A stretch of 64,000 nt of DNA from Lactarius indigo (GCA_025766275.1 JAFKAC010000106.1:62001-126000), one strand, 5' to 3'; positions 20,186-33,275 are shown, counted from the first letter of the stretch. Numbers and translations: made by a program. Notes: a model not told the origin generated them from the letters alone.

Positions 20186-22468
20186 ATGCCCGTCAGTACG
20201 CGTGCATCCAATGCAGACGCGCACCCTGGTCGTATCATAATGGAAAGTCAGCAAACAAGACGCCCAAGAAAACAAATAGAAGAAGACGAAGCCAGAGCGA
20301 AGGCGGTGGCCATTGCCACCAGAAAGGGAGTCGAGGCGCGGCATCGCGAAGCCATCGCAACGATTGCGACAACTGAGGATTCCATGGAACAAGACGAGGA
20401 AGACCTCCAGACGCATTCAGTTAGGCCAGATCTTTGTCATATCCAGTCATCAGGGACAGCAGCTTTGGGGGTCCCCAGGAGTGGTTCAGAGGACCAGACA
20501 CCGAACAGGCCTATAGGGAGTGAAAGTGAAGACGAGTCAAGGTAAGTGCAAAGGATTAGTACCAAGCCTGCGCTATCTAACATACCTAGTGATACTGTGG
20601 GCGCCATGGTCAACGATGGTGCAACGGAAATTGCAACGGAAATTGCAACCAGTCCAATACCTCTGCCAGCGACCTGTGTCACACCTACCTCTGGGAGAGG
20701 TTTTGATGAGCTCCAGGATGAGTTTGAGGGTGAAAGCGAAGAATCCGAGGACTTTGTGCCAATTGGATACGCAGCAAGAAAGAGGGCCGAGGTAAGTTAC
20801 TCGTGCCGCCAAAAACTGTCTTTGTCATCATTAGTCATCTGGACCACAGAAAGAGAAGATTGGATCACTTCGGTCCGACATCAACACAGCACGCACCAAC
20901 CCTCATGCTGCCCCGTTGAGCAAGAAACACAAGGAGCCTGTGAGGGCGTAAGTACTACCATTCTTTTTATGCATAGACTAAACGCTGAGTGCCACCATTT
21001 ACTCACCACCTTTTCTAGGCGTAAAGGCATCAAACGCTGCGACGCCATTGTGATTGGGGGATTCAGCACCGATTGGAGAGCCAAGGCAAAGCACGGTAAG
21101 TAATTTGGTCACGTTATGCAGGGTAGAACTGAAACTACGAACTTGCTAAGCCCCCAGTACCAGCAGAGGCAGTGTGACCTCAGGCCAAGCCAACATGAAG
21201 GAAGGGAACAATGGCCTCGTCTCAGGGGCCTTCCACGAAGATGAGCCATACGAGGCCCCTGGATGGGCCAAGGCCAGCAAGAGCGCAACTTGGCGTGGGT
21301 CTCCACAAGCTGTCAATGAGGGGTCACTTAAAGCGCGAACGACGGCGCAGGTACGTCGTTGATTAGCCTTTTACAAACAGGGTATAACCAATAATAGGTG
21401 GGGATGAAATTAAAATGGGCTGCTGCCACGATGAGTACAGGATGTCCGACCCCACTACCAGAGGGGGACCGGAAGCGTCAACGTAAGCAAAGGTACTCAG
21501 TTGCTGACCTCCCCTTTCCCGGCGGCGGCAGAGGTGTTCATACCTGGCGGAGAGTGTTCCTTCCTCAGTTGCACGGCTGGGCGGGAACTCAAGAAGATCC
21601 ATTTGGTGCAAATTGCCAAATGGAAGGTGAGATTGTGAACATCTGGAAGCGCACGTTCCCCTCTGTTCCATTAGATCAACGCAATCGTGAGATTGTACTC
21701 AATGTGGTGCGTCACTCCAAGTAATCCGTCTGTCATATTAAAACCTTTTTCCAGTGCGATAACGCCCTCAACAACTGGCGCAGCGACATAGGAAAGGCTG
21801 GCTACCACGCAGTCTCCGATCTCTGGGAGGGAGACAGCCAATTTTCCTCAGAGGAGGACATCGTAGCATATGTCTCAGATAACTTAATGGACTTGCGTTT
21901 TGTGTACAGGTTCCCCGATAGGCTGGTGAGTACTGTTTCTTCAGACAACCGGGATCCATCCTGATGACCTTCTAGAGTGGGCGCGGCCCATTTTGTTCAG
22001 TCCTGATCTCGAAGGTCTATGCAAGGCACCTGCGAAAGATATCACCAGACGGCGGGAAGTATGGCCCTCAGACTGGCGGGCTTGCCCTTGCGACAGTTGC
22101 GGTACGCCGAGTGTCACTAGCATCTTCGTTCTCCCTGGTCCGGAACCTGATGCTTACACTAGGTCAAACGCGCTCTCACACTTTTCAAGACCGGTGAAGA
22201 CATTTCCAAGGCCAACCACGACGACGATAGTGGAAGAGGGGCCACCCGTGTTCCCGGCCATGGGTTCACAGATAACCTCTGGGGCAGCAGGGTGCGCGCA
22301 CTCGTGAAGTCGACTCAACGGCTCAAGGATTCTCACTGGTCACAGATACAGGATCGCGCCTCGATTTATTTGCGAGGAACTGACCATGACGAAGAAAATG
22401 GAGAGGACTCCGGAGGTGTGGGGGCTGAGGCAACAAGCTTGCACGCTCAAATAGAAATAGATTGGTGA
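20186..22468 (+). CDS. Multi-exon protein of unknown function (repeat-associated Agaricomycete family)
   Basis: Exons join in phase: 20,186-20,541, 20,590-20,791, then from about 20,835, 21,019 and onward, with stop TGA at 22,466-22,468. The N-terminus is MPVSTRASNADAHPG followed by a charged stretch (RRPRKQIEEDEARAKA). The middle is Ser/Glu-rich. The C-terminal half looks globular: LPQLHGWAGTQEDPFGANCQMEGE, WKRTFPSVP, NNWRSDIGKAGYHAVSDLW, LRFVYRFPD, ILFSPDLEGLCKAPA, ALTLFKTGEDISKA and DNLWGSRVRALVKSTQRL. This layout is reminiscent of high-copy hypothetical proteins that litter Agaricomycete genomes near transposons. I do not know the function. A partial relative sits inside the neighbouring hAT element. 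I see no stop or frameshift in the exons. Confidence 0.7.
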
Positions 22469-25400
22469 GTCCTTAATTTGCCACTCTGATGAACCTGCAC
22501 GCTCATGTTACACTGAAACTGATAGATCGGTTGCAGACAGGAGTGAAGAGTGTCCCAAAGGCGCGTAGACGACGTGTATATACAGCGCGCAAAGTGCCAT
22601 ATGTGCACACATTTCCAATGTCATCGATTTTCTGTCGTTTCCAAGTTTTCCTGGACACGTGACTTTGCTCTCGTTCTCGAGCTCTTCGTAATGGACCTTT
22701 TCTCACAGGCGACGATATCTCCTTACGCGGTCTTATTCATACATCATCATCACGTCGACAGCCTCATTCATGGCCTGTCAATGTGTGCAGACGGCATTTG
22801 AAATATGTAGGGTACCAACGTCTATTGACAAACCCGGGTTATCCCGGTGTACACTCTGGGGATTTGGTCCGAGGATAGGAGAGCTGGAATGGCATTGGTT
22901 GGGGGAGGGGGGTAATTAGCCAACGTTTTGTGTAGGCAGTATTACTACTATCGTACAAATTCAGTGCCTTTTTTTGGGAAATCCGGTGTGATTCATCGAA
23001 CGATCTGTATTTTGATCTGGTATACTGTGGCATTACTAGCGCAGTCTGTTATACTAGATCTGAGGTGAAGGACTAGAGCTAGCTAGCCGTACTGGAATAA
23101 AGGAGAAAAACTAGGGGCAGCCAGCGTACCTAGACTCGGGGACAAGAACTAGATACACGGCTAGGTCTAGGTATACCTACTAGACCCACACACAGAACTA
23201 GGTACTTAAGTATTGAACTAGATATAGGTAGGGGCATCTAGCGCTAGCAGAGTTGCCATGCGCTAGGTCAAAAGTAGAGGGCTAGTGGGACTAGCGGAAC
23301 TACCAATAGTCCCGCTAGTGACTTTTGGTCTTGCTGATGCAGGACTTTCTCTCATACACATCAGGAAAACCCACAGCGGTAAATTGTGCACAAAATAAAT
23401 AGGATAATCACGCGACATGTGTGATCACATATGTGATATGAATGCTGCTTGGTTGGAAGGTGAAGAAGGTACATGTCTACGAGACAGCCCCGTCATAGTC
23501 AGTATTAGCCCCATGGCGAAAGTTGGTGCCTCTGACGGAAAAATGTTGGGTGTGGAATTGGAGAAGGTAGCCGTTGCGGAGGTTGGATCTCCCATTCCCC
23601 CTTGTGAGACTAGACTGACAAAGGTGGTCCTGATTGTACTGTCGCACAGGTTGTAAGCGTTGACCTCGAGTCGACCGAATTGCGATTGCCATCCTTGTTG
23701 CTGTCGTTAGTTTTCTGAACACTGGCACTTGACGGACTTGGAGTTTGGCTTGCGCGTTGCTCTTGCGTTCAAGTTATATGTCCGAGTTATCGTTATCGTT
23801 CTCTGACTATGCACTGGCAGCTTTTCTCCCTTATCCCCTTGCGTCGTCTGGGATTGCGCTCCTCTCCCTATCGCACGAGCTTCGTGCCCCCCCCCCCCCC
23901 TCCCCCACAATTTAAATGAACCTCCGTGTTATGGGTTTGCGTTATTAAGACGCTCGCTGCCGTTCCAATCGTACTACGCTGGTGAGACCTTGGTGTGGCT
24001 ATTTCCGCTGCGATTTTTTCCCGTTGTTTTGCACTCCACTTCTCTTGTCATCTCACCGTACAAGCAGCAGTCTGTCTTCCACACACTTTGTTCTTGCTTC
24101 CTGTACGTGCAATCTTCTGCGTTTCATCGCGTCTGTCCTTGCCTCCACTGACTATTTGCGTTTACACCCTCCCCCCCAATGAGCTTAATCCTCATCTCCC
24201 TTTTGTATCTGGCGCACGTTTCCCGAATGTTCAGCCGTTCTCTTTGCCTACGATATTATCCCATATGACCCCTGTCTCCGTTACTCCGTAGTCTTCGCAT
24301 CTGCACACGCAACGAATCGGGTTTCCGATAACGTTTTTCCTCTTGCAAGGCAACATAGGCTGTGCTTCACTCGGGACACGGGATAATTCCTTGTCATGCC
24401 ATCGACAACTTCTCCCTAGCATTGACAATGAGATAGGGAGAAGAGATGGCCATGGGCCAGCCTTATGAGTCATCCCCTCCAGTTTGTGTACATGGACAGG
24501 CCGAACCTCTATCTCCTGTCTTTGCTCCCTTACAAACACCATCTTTTATCTTGGACATGGAACATAACATTTGAAACGAGACCTGTGATTCATTAAACAG
24601 GACCATCGAACAAGTCATTGTCCTCCAGCCGAGTGAAGCACGACCTAGTTTGCCCTATAAGAGAAAATATGTCGAAGTGGGACTGGTCTACATGACTCCT
24701 CCACTCGTTCTACAATAGCCTGAGGGAGGTTGTCTCACCTCAGAGGAACACATCGGCGGAGCCAAATCGACTCAAAAGGGACAACAGCCCTCGAGACAAC
24801 CCCCTAGCAGATTCGTTCACAGGCACGTCGGTAGTCGGTTAAGTTCCTGACCTATGTTTTGTAGACGATGCACGGGGGGAAGACAATGGAGATTGTGTCG
24901 ATGTTCCGAGTGCGAATTCTGGCAAAGGAAGGGCAAAGAGGTGCCGACTTGAGGTTTCAAAAGAGTTCACAGATTCGGTTTTGAAAGAAACCATTTTAAG
25001 ATTGGGTTTTTCGAGGCCAATAAACGAGATGAGAAAATGCCACGATGAAAGCCTGAGGCAAGGCCTGAGGGCAAAAAAAAATTACTAGTAGAAGTTCGCT
25101 ATCTAGTGACCGCACAACTAATCTTCAACATGCATCAATACCTGACTGTTTCTGTCTAAGCACTTCTTTGAGGACGAGCGTCCTGTGCTATGATTCAAGG
25201 GACTCCACGCAGGTTTTCAGAACGGAATGCGGTGCTGGCTCTTCTCCTGATATGTCGCCTACCTCGCACTGGCTGGGCATCGTATACGAATTCGCATCGC
25301 GCGTAGAAGACAAACAACCTGCTCTACCAACTCGGATGATTGGTGTACTAACGTACTGACAATGACGACTACCCAAAACATCCCTCAAATCAACCTAGTA

Positions 25401-25520
25401 TTAGCGGATACCTCGCTTATCCTGGCTAAAGCTTAATTGTGGGCACAGATGGCGGTCGTGGGGCAGTTTTGGGACGGGAAACTACGCTTGTAGGAAAACG
25501 CGGCAGATACGTGCAAAGGG
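22469..25520. other. Gene-free stretch with low-complexity and CTAG-rich DNA
   Basis: No coding sequence is supported here. It holds the CTAG-rich cluster (23,045-23,330), a C-run at 23,886-23,899, pyrimidine-rich plus-strand sequence at about 23,980-24,300 loosely like copies A-C, and A/T-rich unassigned DNA after 24,540. The last part is the 3' flank of the minus-strand FHA gene. Confidence 0.6.
23045..23330. repeat. CTAG-rich cluster with an inverted repeat
   Basis: I count about 18 CTAG tetranucleotides in roughly 290 bp, against about one expected by chance. The right end folds on itself: GGTCAAAAGT...GGGACTAGCGG (23,266-23,303) faces the inverse CCCGCTAGTGACTTTTGGTC (23,313-23,332). 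No coding frame. Origin unknown. Confidence 0.7.
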
Positions 25521-26726
25521 TTATGCCGCTTCGTCGTGGAGGAGAACGTATTCTCTATTGGAGGTTCCAAATTTGAGCACTAGACACAAAGTCAGCACCA
25601 GGAGACTCGGGACAGCGAACGCAACGCACCGTCGCTAGCCTTCAGCTCGTAATAACGTGATGTAGGGATAGCCTCGCCGTTCACATGTGTGCCATTAGTT
25701 GATTCGAGGTCGATGACAAAAGGCCTGTGGAAAGACATGAAACATAAGGGTACATAACGACGAACGAGGACGCCTTACTTGATCACGGCCTTTGATCCTC
25801 CGAACTCGTCCTTCTGTTGAACCAGTCGATCTATGAAGACCGAAATGAACACACGATGCGCAGCGGCAGAGACGCAATTTACACACATTGGATCACAGCA
25901 TGCTGCTTGGAGCACGACGGATGTTCGAGGGGTATGTCTGCAACCGTGCGGTCACGACCAATGAGGTACGCGCTCTGGCGATGTATATGGAGCAGCTCTG
26001 ACACGACATCCTGTTATGGGCATGCACAGCCAAAAGAAAAAGGACCAGCTGCGACGCACCGAGCTGTTCCTCGCCCTTGAACACGTAGAGCCGCCACCCG
26101 ACGAGGGGCTTGCGCGCCTCGGGGGGCTCGTTGTACTTGAGCAGGGTGCTCGTCCCGTCCGCGTTCTTGACCGTGTTCGTCGCGGCCGCAAGCAGGCCCG
26201 ATGGCGCAAAGTTGGGCTTTGTCTTGTCCTCTGGGGGTGGAGCTGACGCTGAGGGCGAACGGGAGCGGGAATGTGGGCGCGAGCGTCGGGGAGACGCAGA
26301 GCGCCGCGCGGATCCCCCGCGCTCTCCATCGCGCTCACGACGATCGCGGCTGTCTCGTGGGGGACGGTCTCCCCTGTCGCGGACGCGGTCACGGTAATCC
26401 TCCCGTCTCGAGCGGTAGTTGTCGTCTGTGCGTCGACCGTCTCTGTCGTCGTCCCTTCTACGTCTCCCATCGTCATAATCATCTCTCCTTCTCCGCCTGT
26501 CACCACCATCATCACCGTCGCCCCCACCATCCCTCCTTCTTCTGCGATCGTCGTCGTTGCCGTCGTGGTAGTCTCGCCGTCTGTCCCGCTCCGAGACTTT
26601 TCCGTCTCTATCACGGTAGCCGTCGCGTGGTCCGCGGTCTGCACCGCGCCGACTACGGTACCTATCTCTGTCCTCAAAGTCGCTGTGTCTCTTGGACGAA
26701 CCAGGTGAGGGAGAGCGTTGGGGCAT
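25521..26726 (-). CDS. FHA-domain SNIP1/Pml1-like RNA-processing factor
   Basis: Five exons close in frame: 26,726-26,060, 25,997-25,887, 25,830-25,779, 25,724-25,630 and 25,579-25,521. The first 165 residues are Arg/Asp/Ser-rich (RD and RS repeats), as in splicing factors. Then comes the conserved SNIP1 linker (FAPSGLLAAATNTV, KYNEPPEARKP) and an FHA phosphothreonine-binding domain with the signature residues in LIGRDRTVADIPL, HPSCSKQHAVIQ and LESTNGTHVN, ending REYVLLHDEAA. Homologues (human SNIP1, plant DAWDLE, yeast Pml1) act in the spliceosome/RES complex and in small-RNA processing in the nucleus. The acceptor of intron 1 is chosen at 25,998 because it alone joins EQL to ELLHIHRQS in frame. 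Length about 325 residues. Confidence 0.92.
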
Positions 26727-27172
26727 TTGTCAAAAAATGGGCGGCTGAGCGGTTGTTGTTGACTGAACCGGGAGAGGCGGGGCCGTACGTTCCGGCCAGC
26801 TTTGCTGTTACGGTACCGTGACCACGCCACGACCCAAGGCTTTCGTTTTGCCTGGCTCCGAGCTTCGAGCCTCCGGGATCAAATTTGGTCCTCATATCTC
26901 GTCATCACATGCTTCCCTATATCATATATCGCTTGTACTATTGGGCCGCCTATTCACTCACGGACGCCGGTCATGACAAGGATGGCTGGAGGTTCGTTCG
27001 TACGCATCAACCCGAGCCCTCCAATCTGCCCAACATCCAACTTGGTTTTATATTAGCGGAAATAAGTTATACATATCGTAAACTAGTGACTAATTTACAG
27101 AGGAATTTGGTGACCACAGAACAAAAAGTTCCCAGAATAACACAACGCCTTCCCCCCGAAGTACAAGATAGT
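26727..27172. other. Intergenic, 3' side of lipase gene and 5' side of SNIP1-like gene
   Basis: No gene is supported. The segment just right of 26,726 should hold the promoter of the minus-strand FHA gene; a short CCACG-rich patch is visible but no clear TATA box. Confidence 0.5.
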
Positions 27173-28372
27173 TCATGGAGTGCATTCTTGATTGCCAATG
27201 AGAATGCCATGATAGGGACCACTGTGGTCAGGTACGCTCCCATCGTTTATATCCGGCACCGCTAGATCACTGCATTGTGGGTCAGCGCCGTCATCAGCGC
27301 CTATGCAAGGAACATCAGCATGGAAGAGGAAATGGAGGGCGAGAACTACTCACCGTGACAAGCGACCACACTTCCGTCCTCTTGTATGTGTATTTCCCCA
27401 CTCGGGTGCCTAAACCCAAGCAGTCGGCCGGGGACAATCGGGACCATGTCGCGGTTATTGTTCATCCTTGTAAAATCGGCGATTTGAGAGTCGAAGTAGG
27501 TAGCCCAGGCCGGGTTGCCAACGCGAGGCGTCCCAAATGTGACGCCGCGGACCGTCGTGCCTGCAGGAAGGTTAAGCTTCATGAAGAGCGTGTCGAGTTC
27601 CGCGAGTGCTCCGCCCAATGAGTGGCCGATCTAGCATGGGATAAGCATGACGTTCCACTATACAACTATTGAGCGTGAAGACCTACCAGGATGACATGTG
27701 TCGATGAGTTCTTGGCCATCAATCGTTTGACCTCTTTAAGGATTTGAGGTGCTGTCTTCTCGTGCTCCTTCACAAAGCCAGTGTGAACTCTGACGTCACT
27801 CGGGACATTGGGAAAGAGAACGGGGTCCAGACTTGTGAAGCGGATCCTTATGTCAACCAGAACTGACAAGCTGCGAGAAATTAAGCCTGTGAAATCAATT
27901 TGGAGCTAGGGAAGCATACAGTTCCGACGGGTTCGTGCCTTGGTGGGCTACGACTACTGCAGACTGGGCAGGCCAGAATCCGACATAGACTAGGATTATT
28001 GATCAGGCTCCAGAAGTCTGTAGTGGGGTAACAAGGTGAAAGTGGTGCTTACAATACTGCGTAGCATCACCATCTCCGCCTGTCAGGGTTGGCGTAAAGT
28101 CAGGAACGGTGCTACAAGCATCTAATATGGCCATGTCACTAAGTCTGCAGAAGTTGTTGGGGGCGTGAAAAGTACTAACCGCCACATTTCCAGCCAACGA
28201 TCTTGTTGGATGGGCAGTACGCAGCTCGGGCAAATTGGACATATGGTACAAACTCAGCATACTGACTGCTGGTAAGCGGGGTCACACCGCCTTGGCTTAT
28301 GTTAAAGGGCTGCTGGAAGTGGTTTGCGATGCCCGCGGCGATGGAAAGCAATGGATTGAAAAGTGTCCACAT
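27173..28372 (-). CDS. Secreted class-3 (alpha/beta hydrolase) lipase, paralogue 1
   Basis: The minus-strand gene with several short introns starts at ATG 28,372, which gives a signal-peptide-like N-terminus (MWTLFNPLLSIAAGIA); an upstream ATG at 28,405 is possible. It ends at TGA 27,173-27,175. Class-3 lipase features are YAEFVPYVQFARAAYC, FWPAQSAVVVAHQGTNP (oxyanion region), the nucleophile in GHSLGGALAELD, GVTFGTPRVGNPAWA, the Asp in NNNRDMVPIVP and the His in PDHSGPYHGILIG. Cys pairs suggest disulfides. It would hydrolyse acylglycerols outside the cell. It is closely similar to the lipase at 33,616-34,837. Confidence 0.9.
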
Positions 28373-30756
28373 GGCCCCGAGAGAAAGGAATGGTGATGAA
28401 GGCAAATAGGAAGGCTCGAATTATTATAAGCTTGCCACGGGAGCGCTTGTGCTCTCCCAGCGGTGTATACATACCAGGGGCACCGAGGCTGGCGCCACAC
28501 GGTCGGAATTTTCGTTCTTGAAATCCAATTCGACGTGAGCGCGCAATAAAGTGACAGTCGAAAGACGTCGGGTGTTGTTGCCTTTATTTGTTCGAATCAT
28601 TTGCTGTGCGTCGCGGGATAGATCCATGAACAGCAATAGACTGAACATTATAGACGCCGGTTATCTCAACGGCGAGCTTAGGGTGTTGGGGCGCCGTATC
28701 AGGGAAGCAACCATAAAGAACGAACATATAAAATCCAAGTGACTAGTAAGGAATAACGTCAATATAGCACCCGCAAAGGCAATGCGAACACCGCACAGAG
28801 GTCTTGCCGTTGGGAATGGAACTAGCCATGTCACAGAACCGGAACATCCTGACAGGGAATTTGAAAATAGACCGCGGGGAAAAAGGCACAGTACAGCAAA
28901 CCAAGGTCACTGCCTCTCAGAAAGGCCTAGGTCAAAGCTGGGAATACAGTACTGTAGTCCGGTCCATAGCTGTTGCGGTGAGAAAGTAAAGGCAGGTACG
29001 TGGCGAGACAGCACCACTACACTTGTCCTTACGCGCAGCATTACATGTAGCCTCAGCGCTCAGCGCTCAGCATCCAGGGAAAACGTTCCTATCAGGGGGA
29101 GATTCGCCAAGAAAACGCCGCTCGGCGGTTTGGGCATGGTAGGACCGCGCCCTGTCTAAAGGCTACAGGTCAGGTGCTTTGGCGCTCAATGAGGAATACT
29201 GGCATTCACAGTAGGCTATCGAGTTCGACGGGTACAGGTATAGTGACAAACTAACGACTCACAAATCGACGAGACAAAGTAGCTCTGACTTCGGAAGGGA
29301 AGGGAGATTTTGACAGTATGGACGAAGACGGCCGACTGACTATAAAGTCGGTCCTAGAAAGTATGCTGTTGTGTGCCACAGTGGCACAACTGTGGCTGTT
29401 TTTTTAAAAGTCCGCTGCAGTACTCTCTTGGCCAAAAGGTTACCATAAAAGGTTAGCACACGGAACAGGTTCGCGTTTCATGATACTGAGTCTTGCTATC
29501 AGATGGTGGATCATGCATCATGGCCTGTGCAGCCTTAGCTCAACCTTTCAGGCATTGGTAGTCTTCGCGGGACCTATGCACTCAGAAGCCATGGGTGATA
29601 GATTTGAAAGGAGACAAGCATACTTCAGACCTGCTCTCAGCAGTATTTTAAGTACGAACAGAGTATGCAGGGTAGACAAGCAGGACCTTGGACGACGACG
29701 ACATCCCTTCTCTCGATCCGGTATGACTATATCACTGATTACAGTATACGATGTTGACCCGGGTGCAGTATCACGATCATGATAACTATATGCTGCTCGA
29801 CCGAAGAGGGTCCCACAACATCTCGAAACGAGATAATGCATCCTTGAATTGAGCATGACCAGATGCATGGGGAATGTGACGAAAGCGTAAGGGGAGTACT
29901 CTTATCCGTCACTTTGACAGTCATCGGGCCGCCACTTTGAACCAACCTTCATAGCTTCATGTTCAACTTGCAGCTCATCTACATGCAAGCACTCTGCATA
30001 TGCTAATTATAGCTCAGGCCATTCTTTGAGTCTAGCGGTGTTTCCTTCCTAGTATTATTACCAACTTCTCGACAACACCTATGTAGTAAGCCTAGCACCG
30101 CCTCTGACAACTTGAAACAGCGGTGGTGGGCTCATTGGCTGACGGGTGGTGAGATACGCTTTTTCTGCACGAGAGTCAACGACGCTAATGGACAAGCGCC
30201 GATGACAAGCGCCGATCATCCACCATAGTCCCCCCATCAACCACAACAGTCCCAAGTATATCGTCGGTCGCGCACAAAGAATCACCCTTCTGATTTTCCG
30301 GCAGGGCACCAGTTTACAAACTTGTGGCCTTGGTGTTCTGCTGGCACACCCGTTCTAGTGACAACCCCGGCCGCTCCAGGCATTTAGTTTCGCAGCATCC
30401 CGTGCACGGCCCTATTCCTTCCATACAAGCCAGGACCCGTTTCGCTTCCGCTTGAGCATAAACCAGACTGTCATACTGTACTCGCCTCTGGTCCACTTGG
30501 AGTCATTCTAACATTTCCTGGGCCTCGTCGGTCAATGTGACCTAAGATCAACTATGATAGTGAGTCGCCATGTGCCGAGGAATCAGACTCTCATTGGCTA
30601 GCGCTGTTCAATGTTAAGGTTAGGGTTACCTACCTCGCCTAGAATGAAATGTGCATTTCAAGTTGACGTTGGACGACCAGCCCGAACCCTCCTGAGATTC
30701 GGCATAGGTGGATTCCCTTCCCAGGTAGAAAGCTGGACTTTCCCTCTCCTCACTCA
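28373..30756. other. Intergenic, no gene seen
   Basis: The stretch is 2.4 kb between the divergently transcribed lipase and transporter genes. No frame with domain features was found. A short palindrome (GTGCCACAGTGGCAC) lies near 29,375-29,390. Promoters of both flanking genes must lie here but I cannot assign elements. Confidence 0.5.
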
Positions 30757-33275
30757 ATGTCATCTCCATCGAACCGCTTTGAAAGCGACTCCACAGCCCA
30801 GACTCGAAGCGAGTTAAGAGACAGCGGGTCGGATGACCTCCCTAGTTTTACCTCCCGCCTTCCTTTCCACCCTACTTCCACCCTACGGGCTCCACAAGTT
30901 GCGGCTAACATAACCGGTCGAATCGTCCCAGACTCAGAGCCCACTGGCCAAGAAGGTCGTGGGGAGCTTTTCCCATATTACCTCGAATCCACCGCCGTTC
31001 CTCGGAACCCTCTTTTCCCCGATGACGACGTCGATATGCGTCGTGCCTCTGACTTAAGTGAGAGGACCCTGTATGACAGGACTGAGGAGGAATTGCAACA
31101 GTCTCTCAATCGAGTATCCCTCTCGTCCTATCAGCATCCGAACGACATCCCACCACCTCGGAGTATGTACTTCGCCGCTCCCCCGCGCTCGGGTACGAGG
31201 CATCGTTACGGTCACAAGTCATCTTTGGAGGGTCGCTACGGCGTTCGTGGTGAGGACGTCACATTGCCGAACGACTTCAGGGATGAACCACCTCGACACC
31301 GCGGTATGGTGTCGAATCTCCTCGAGCTCTCTCGTGTCTCGGACTCAACTCCGCCATGGGACGACCACGGTGTTTCCGCCTTGAGCACAGGAGCTCTCGG
31401 AGAGTTGTCTGCGGAGGGTGATAGGCGACCTCGTCTCTCGCGACTTTACTCTCTTGGTGGCTATGATGCCGATGACCCAAAGATTACTGGTGCGACACGT
31501 GAATCGCTAGACGATCCGGCCGACTTGGAGAGGAACGTGAAGGAACAAATGGATCTGCGATCCATGAGCTATAAGCAACGTCGAAAGGAGGCACAGAAGA
31601 TCAAGATCCGTTTCTTCGTGACATGTAAGTCGGAATTGCCATTTTTCGATGAGAGCTCACCCCTGATTGTGTCAAGCCCTCCTCAACCGCCAGCAGTTTA
31701 TAATGAAGCTTGCTCGCGCTCTCATGACGTTTGGCGCGCCCTCTCACCGCATCGAGTCTCAACTCGTCGCCGCAGCGCGCATTCTGGAAGTCGATGCTGA
31801 ATTCATCCACCTTCCCAATATTTTCCTTTTATCCTTTGCAGACCCGGAGACGTGTACCTCTGAGACTCACTTCATCAAGTGCTCCGGTCGCCTCGCACTC
31901 GGCAATCTGAAAATGGTCCACCAGATATACCGTCAGGTCGTGCATGACGAGTTGAGCGCAAAGAAAGCCGCCGATAGTCTCGATGCTCTGCTCAGCTCTA
32001 AGCCTATATACGGCGTCTGGACACGCTGTGCCATCAACTTCTGGTTGTCGGCGCTGATCTGCCCTCTCGCGTTTGGAGGGTCACTGGTGGATATGTTCAT
32101 CGCGGGATTCGGTGCACTGGTCCTCAGCTCGCTGCAGCTCACAGTGGTCGTGAAGAGCAAGTTGTACGCGAACGTGTTCGAGTAAGCACATCGTTCCTGG
32201 CTCTTCCAGTGTTTCTCTTTTTTACAGCCGCTTTCTCCAGGATCAGCATTGCCATCTTCATCTCGTTCCTAGCTCGTGCGTTGAGTAGCATTCGTAGCGA
32301 GTTGTTTTGCTATACCGCCATATCATCCGCCGGAATCGTCTGTATTCTTCCGGGCTATCTTATCCGTAAGTTCGAGTCTACGCTCCGCCCGTTCCTTGTT
32401 CGACCGTAACATGTTTTTCACAGTCAGCAGCTCCCTCGAGCTAGCTTCGAAAAATATGCTCTGTGGCTCTGTCAAGATGGTCTACGCGTTGATATATACA
32501 CTCTTCCTCGGCTTCGGTCTACAGATTGGCTCTGACTTCTACCTCTTGTTCAACCTCTCGGAAAGACATCGCCTTTCTTCACTCGCGTCTTCGATCTCGC
32601 ACACGATCACCTTCTCTGGTTCGTTTGTCTCTGACAACTCGACGCTCTTCACAGAGACCCTGCCCTTGTTCGGTGCCTTTGCGTTTACTAGTGGGACGTC
32701 GCCAGGCGAGATGAACATCATCGCTGGGTGCCATCGTCTCCCCGGATTCCCATGGTACCTTCAACCATTCCCATTCTGGTCTCAGTTCATCACAGTTCCG
32801 GCGTTCTCGATCATCAGCTCGTTGGGAAACTTGCAGCCATGGCGCTCCTGGGATCTCGTCGTCATGGTCGCCATCTCATGTATCTCGTTCGCCGCGAACA
32901 AAACAGCGAACCATTTCATCTTCAACAGATCGGACGTGGTATCCGCAATCGGCGCTTTTGCCGTGGGTTTAATGGGGAACGTGTATTCTCGCCGGTTTGG
33001 GGGGACGGCCTTCACGGCGATGGTCACTGGGGTGCTGTTTCTGGTTCCGGTCCGATCTTTTCCTTCTGCTTTAGTGTCACGTCGAGTCACTGAGCTTCAT
33101 CGTTGCACAGTCCGGACTTTCGCAGGCCGGGGGTCTCACAGCATCTGGCAGCGGCATAGACATTGGCGGCGCCATGATTGCTGTTACGATTGGTATCACT
33201 GTTGGACTGTTCATGAGCCAGGCGCTCGTTTACACTTTCGGGACTCGGAAGAACGCGGCGATCTTTTCATTCTGA
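30757..33275 (+). CDS. ThrE/Prm10-like membrane protein (DUF1212 + DUF3815 type)
   Basis: Five exons close in frame: 30,757-31,624, 31,677-32,181, 32,241-32,365, 32,424-33,049 and 33,111-33,275, giving 762 residues. The first 280 residues are a hydrophilic, Ser/Arg/Asp-rich cytosolic region. The ThrE domain begins at LNRQQFIMKLARALMTFGAPSHRIE and includes the conserved FLLSFADPET. About ten membrane segments follow (such as FWLSALICPLAFGGSL, MVYALIYTLFLGFGLQI), with the second domain near GAFAFTSGTSPGEM... and the C-terminal LVYTFGTRKNAAIFSF. Relatives are yeast pheromone-regulated Prm10 and bacterial threonine exporter ThrE. Substrate unknown. The last intron has a weak donor (gtccga), chosen because it joins LFLVP to SGLSQAGG. 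Confidence 0.88.

Noticed and set aside
26201..26821. Plus-strand frames antisense to the SNIP1-like gene
   Set aside because: They mirror the Arg/Asp repeat codons of the first SNIP1 exon; the minus-strand gene explains the whole region.
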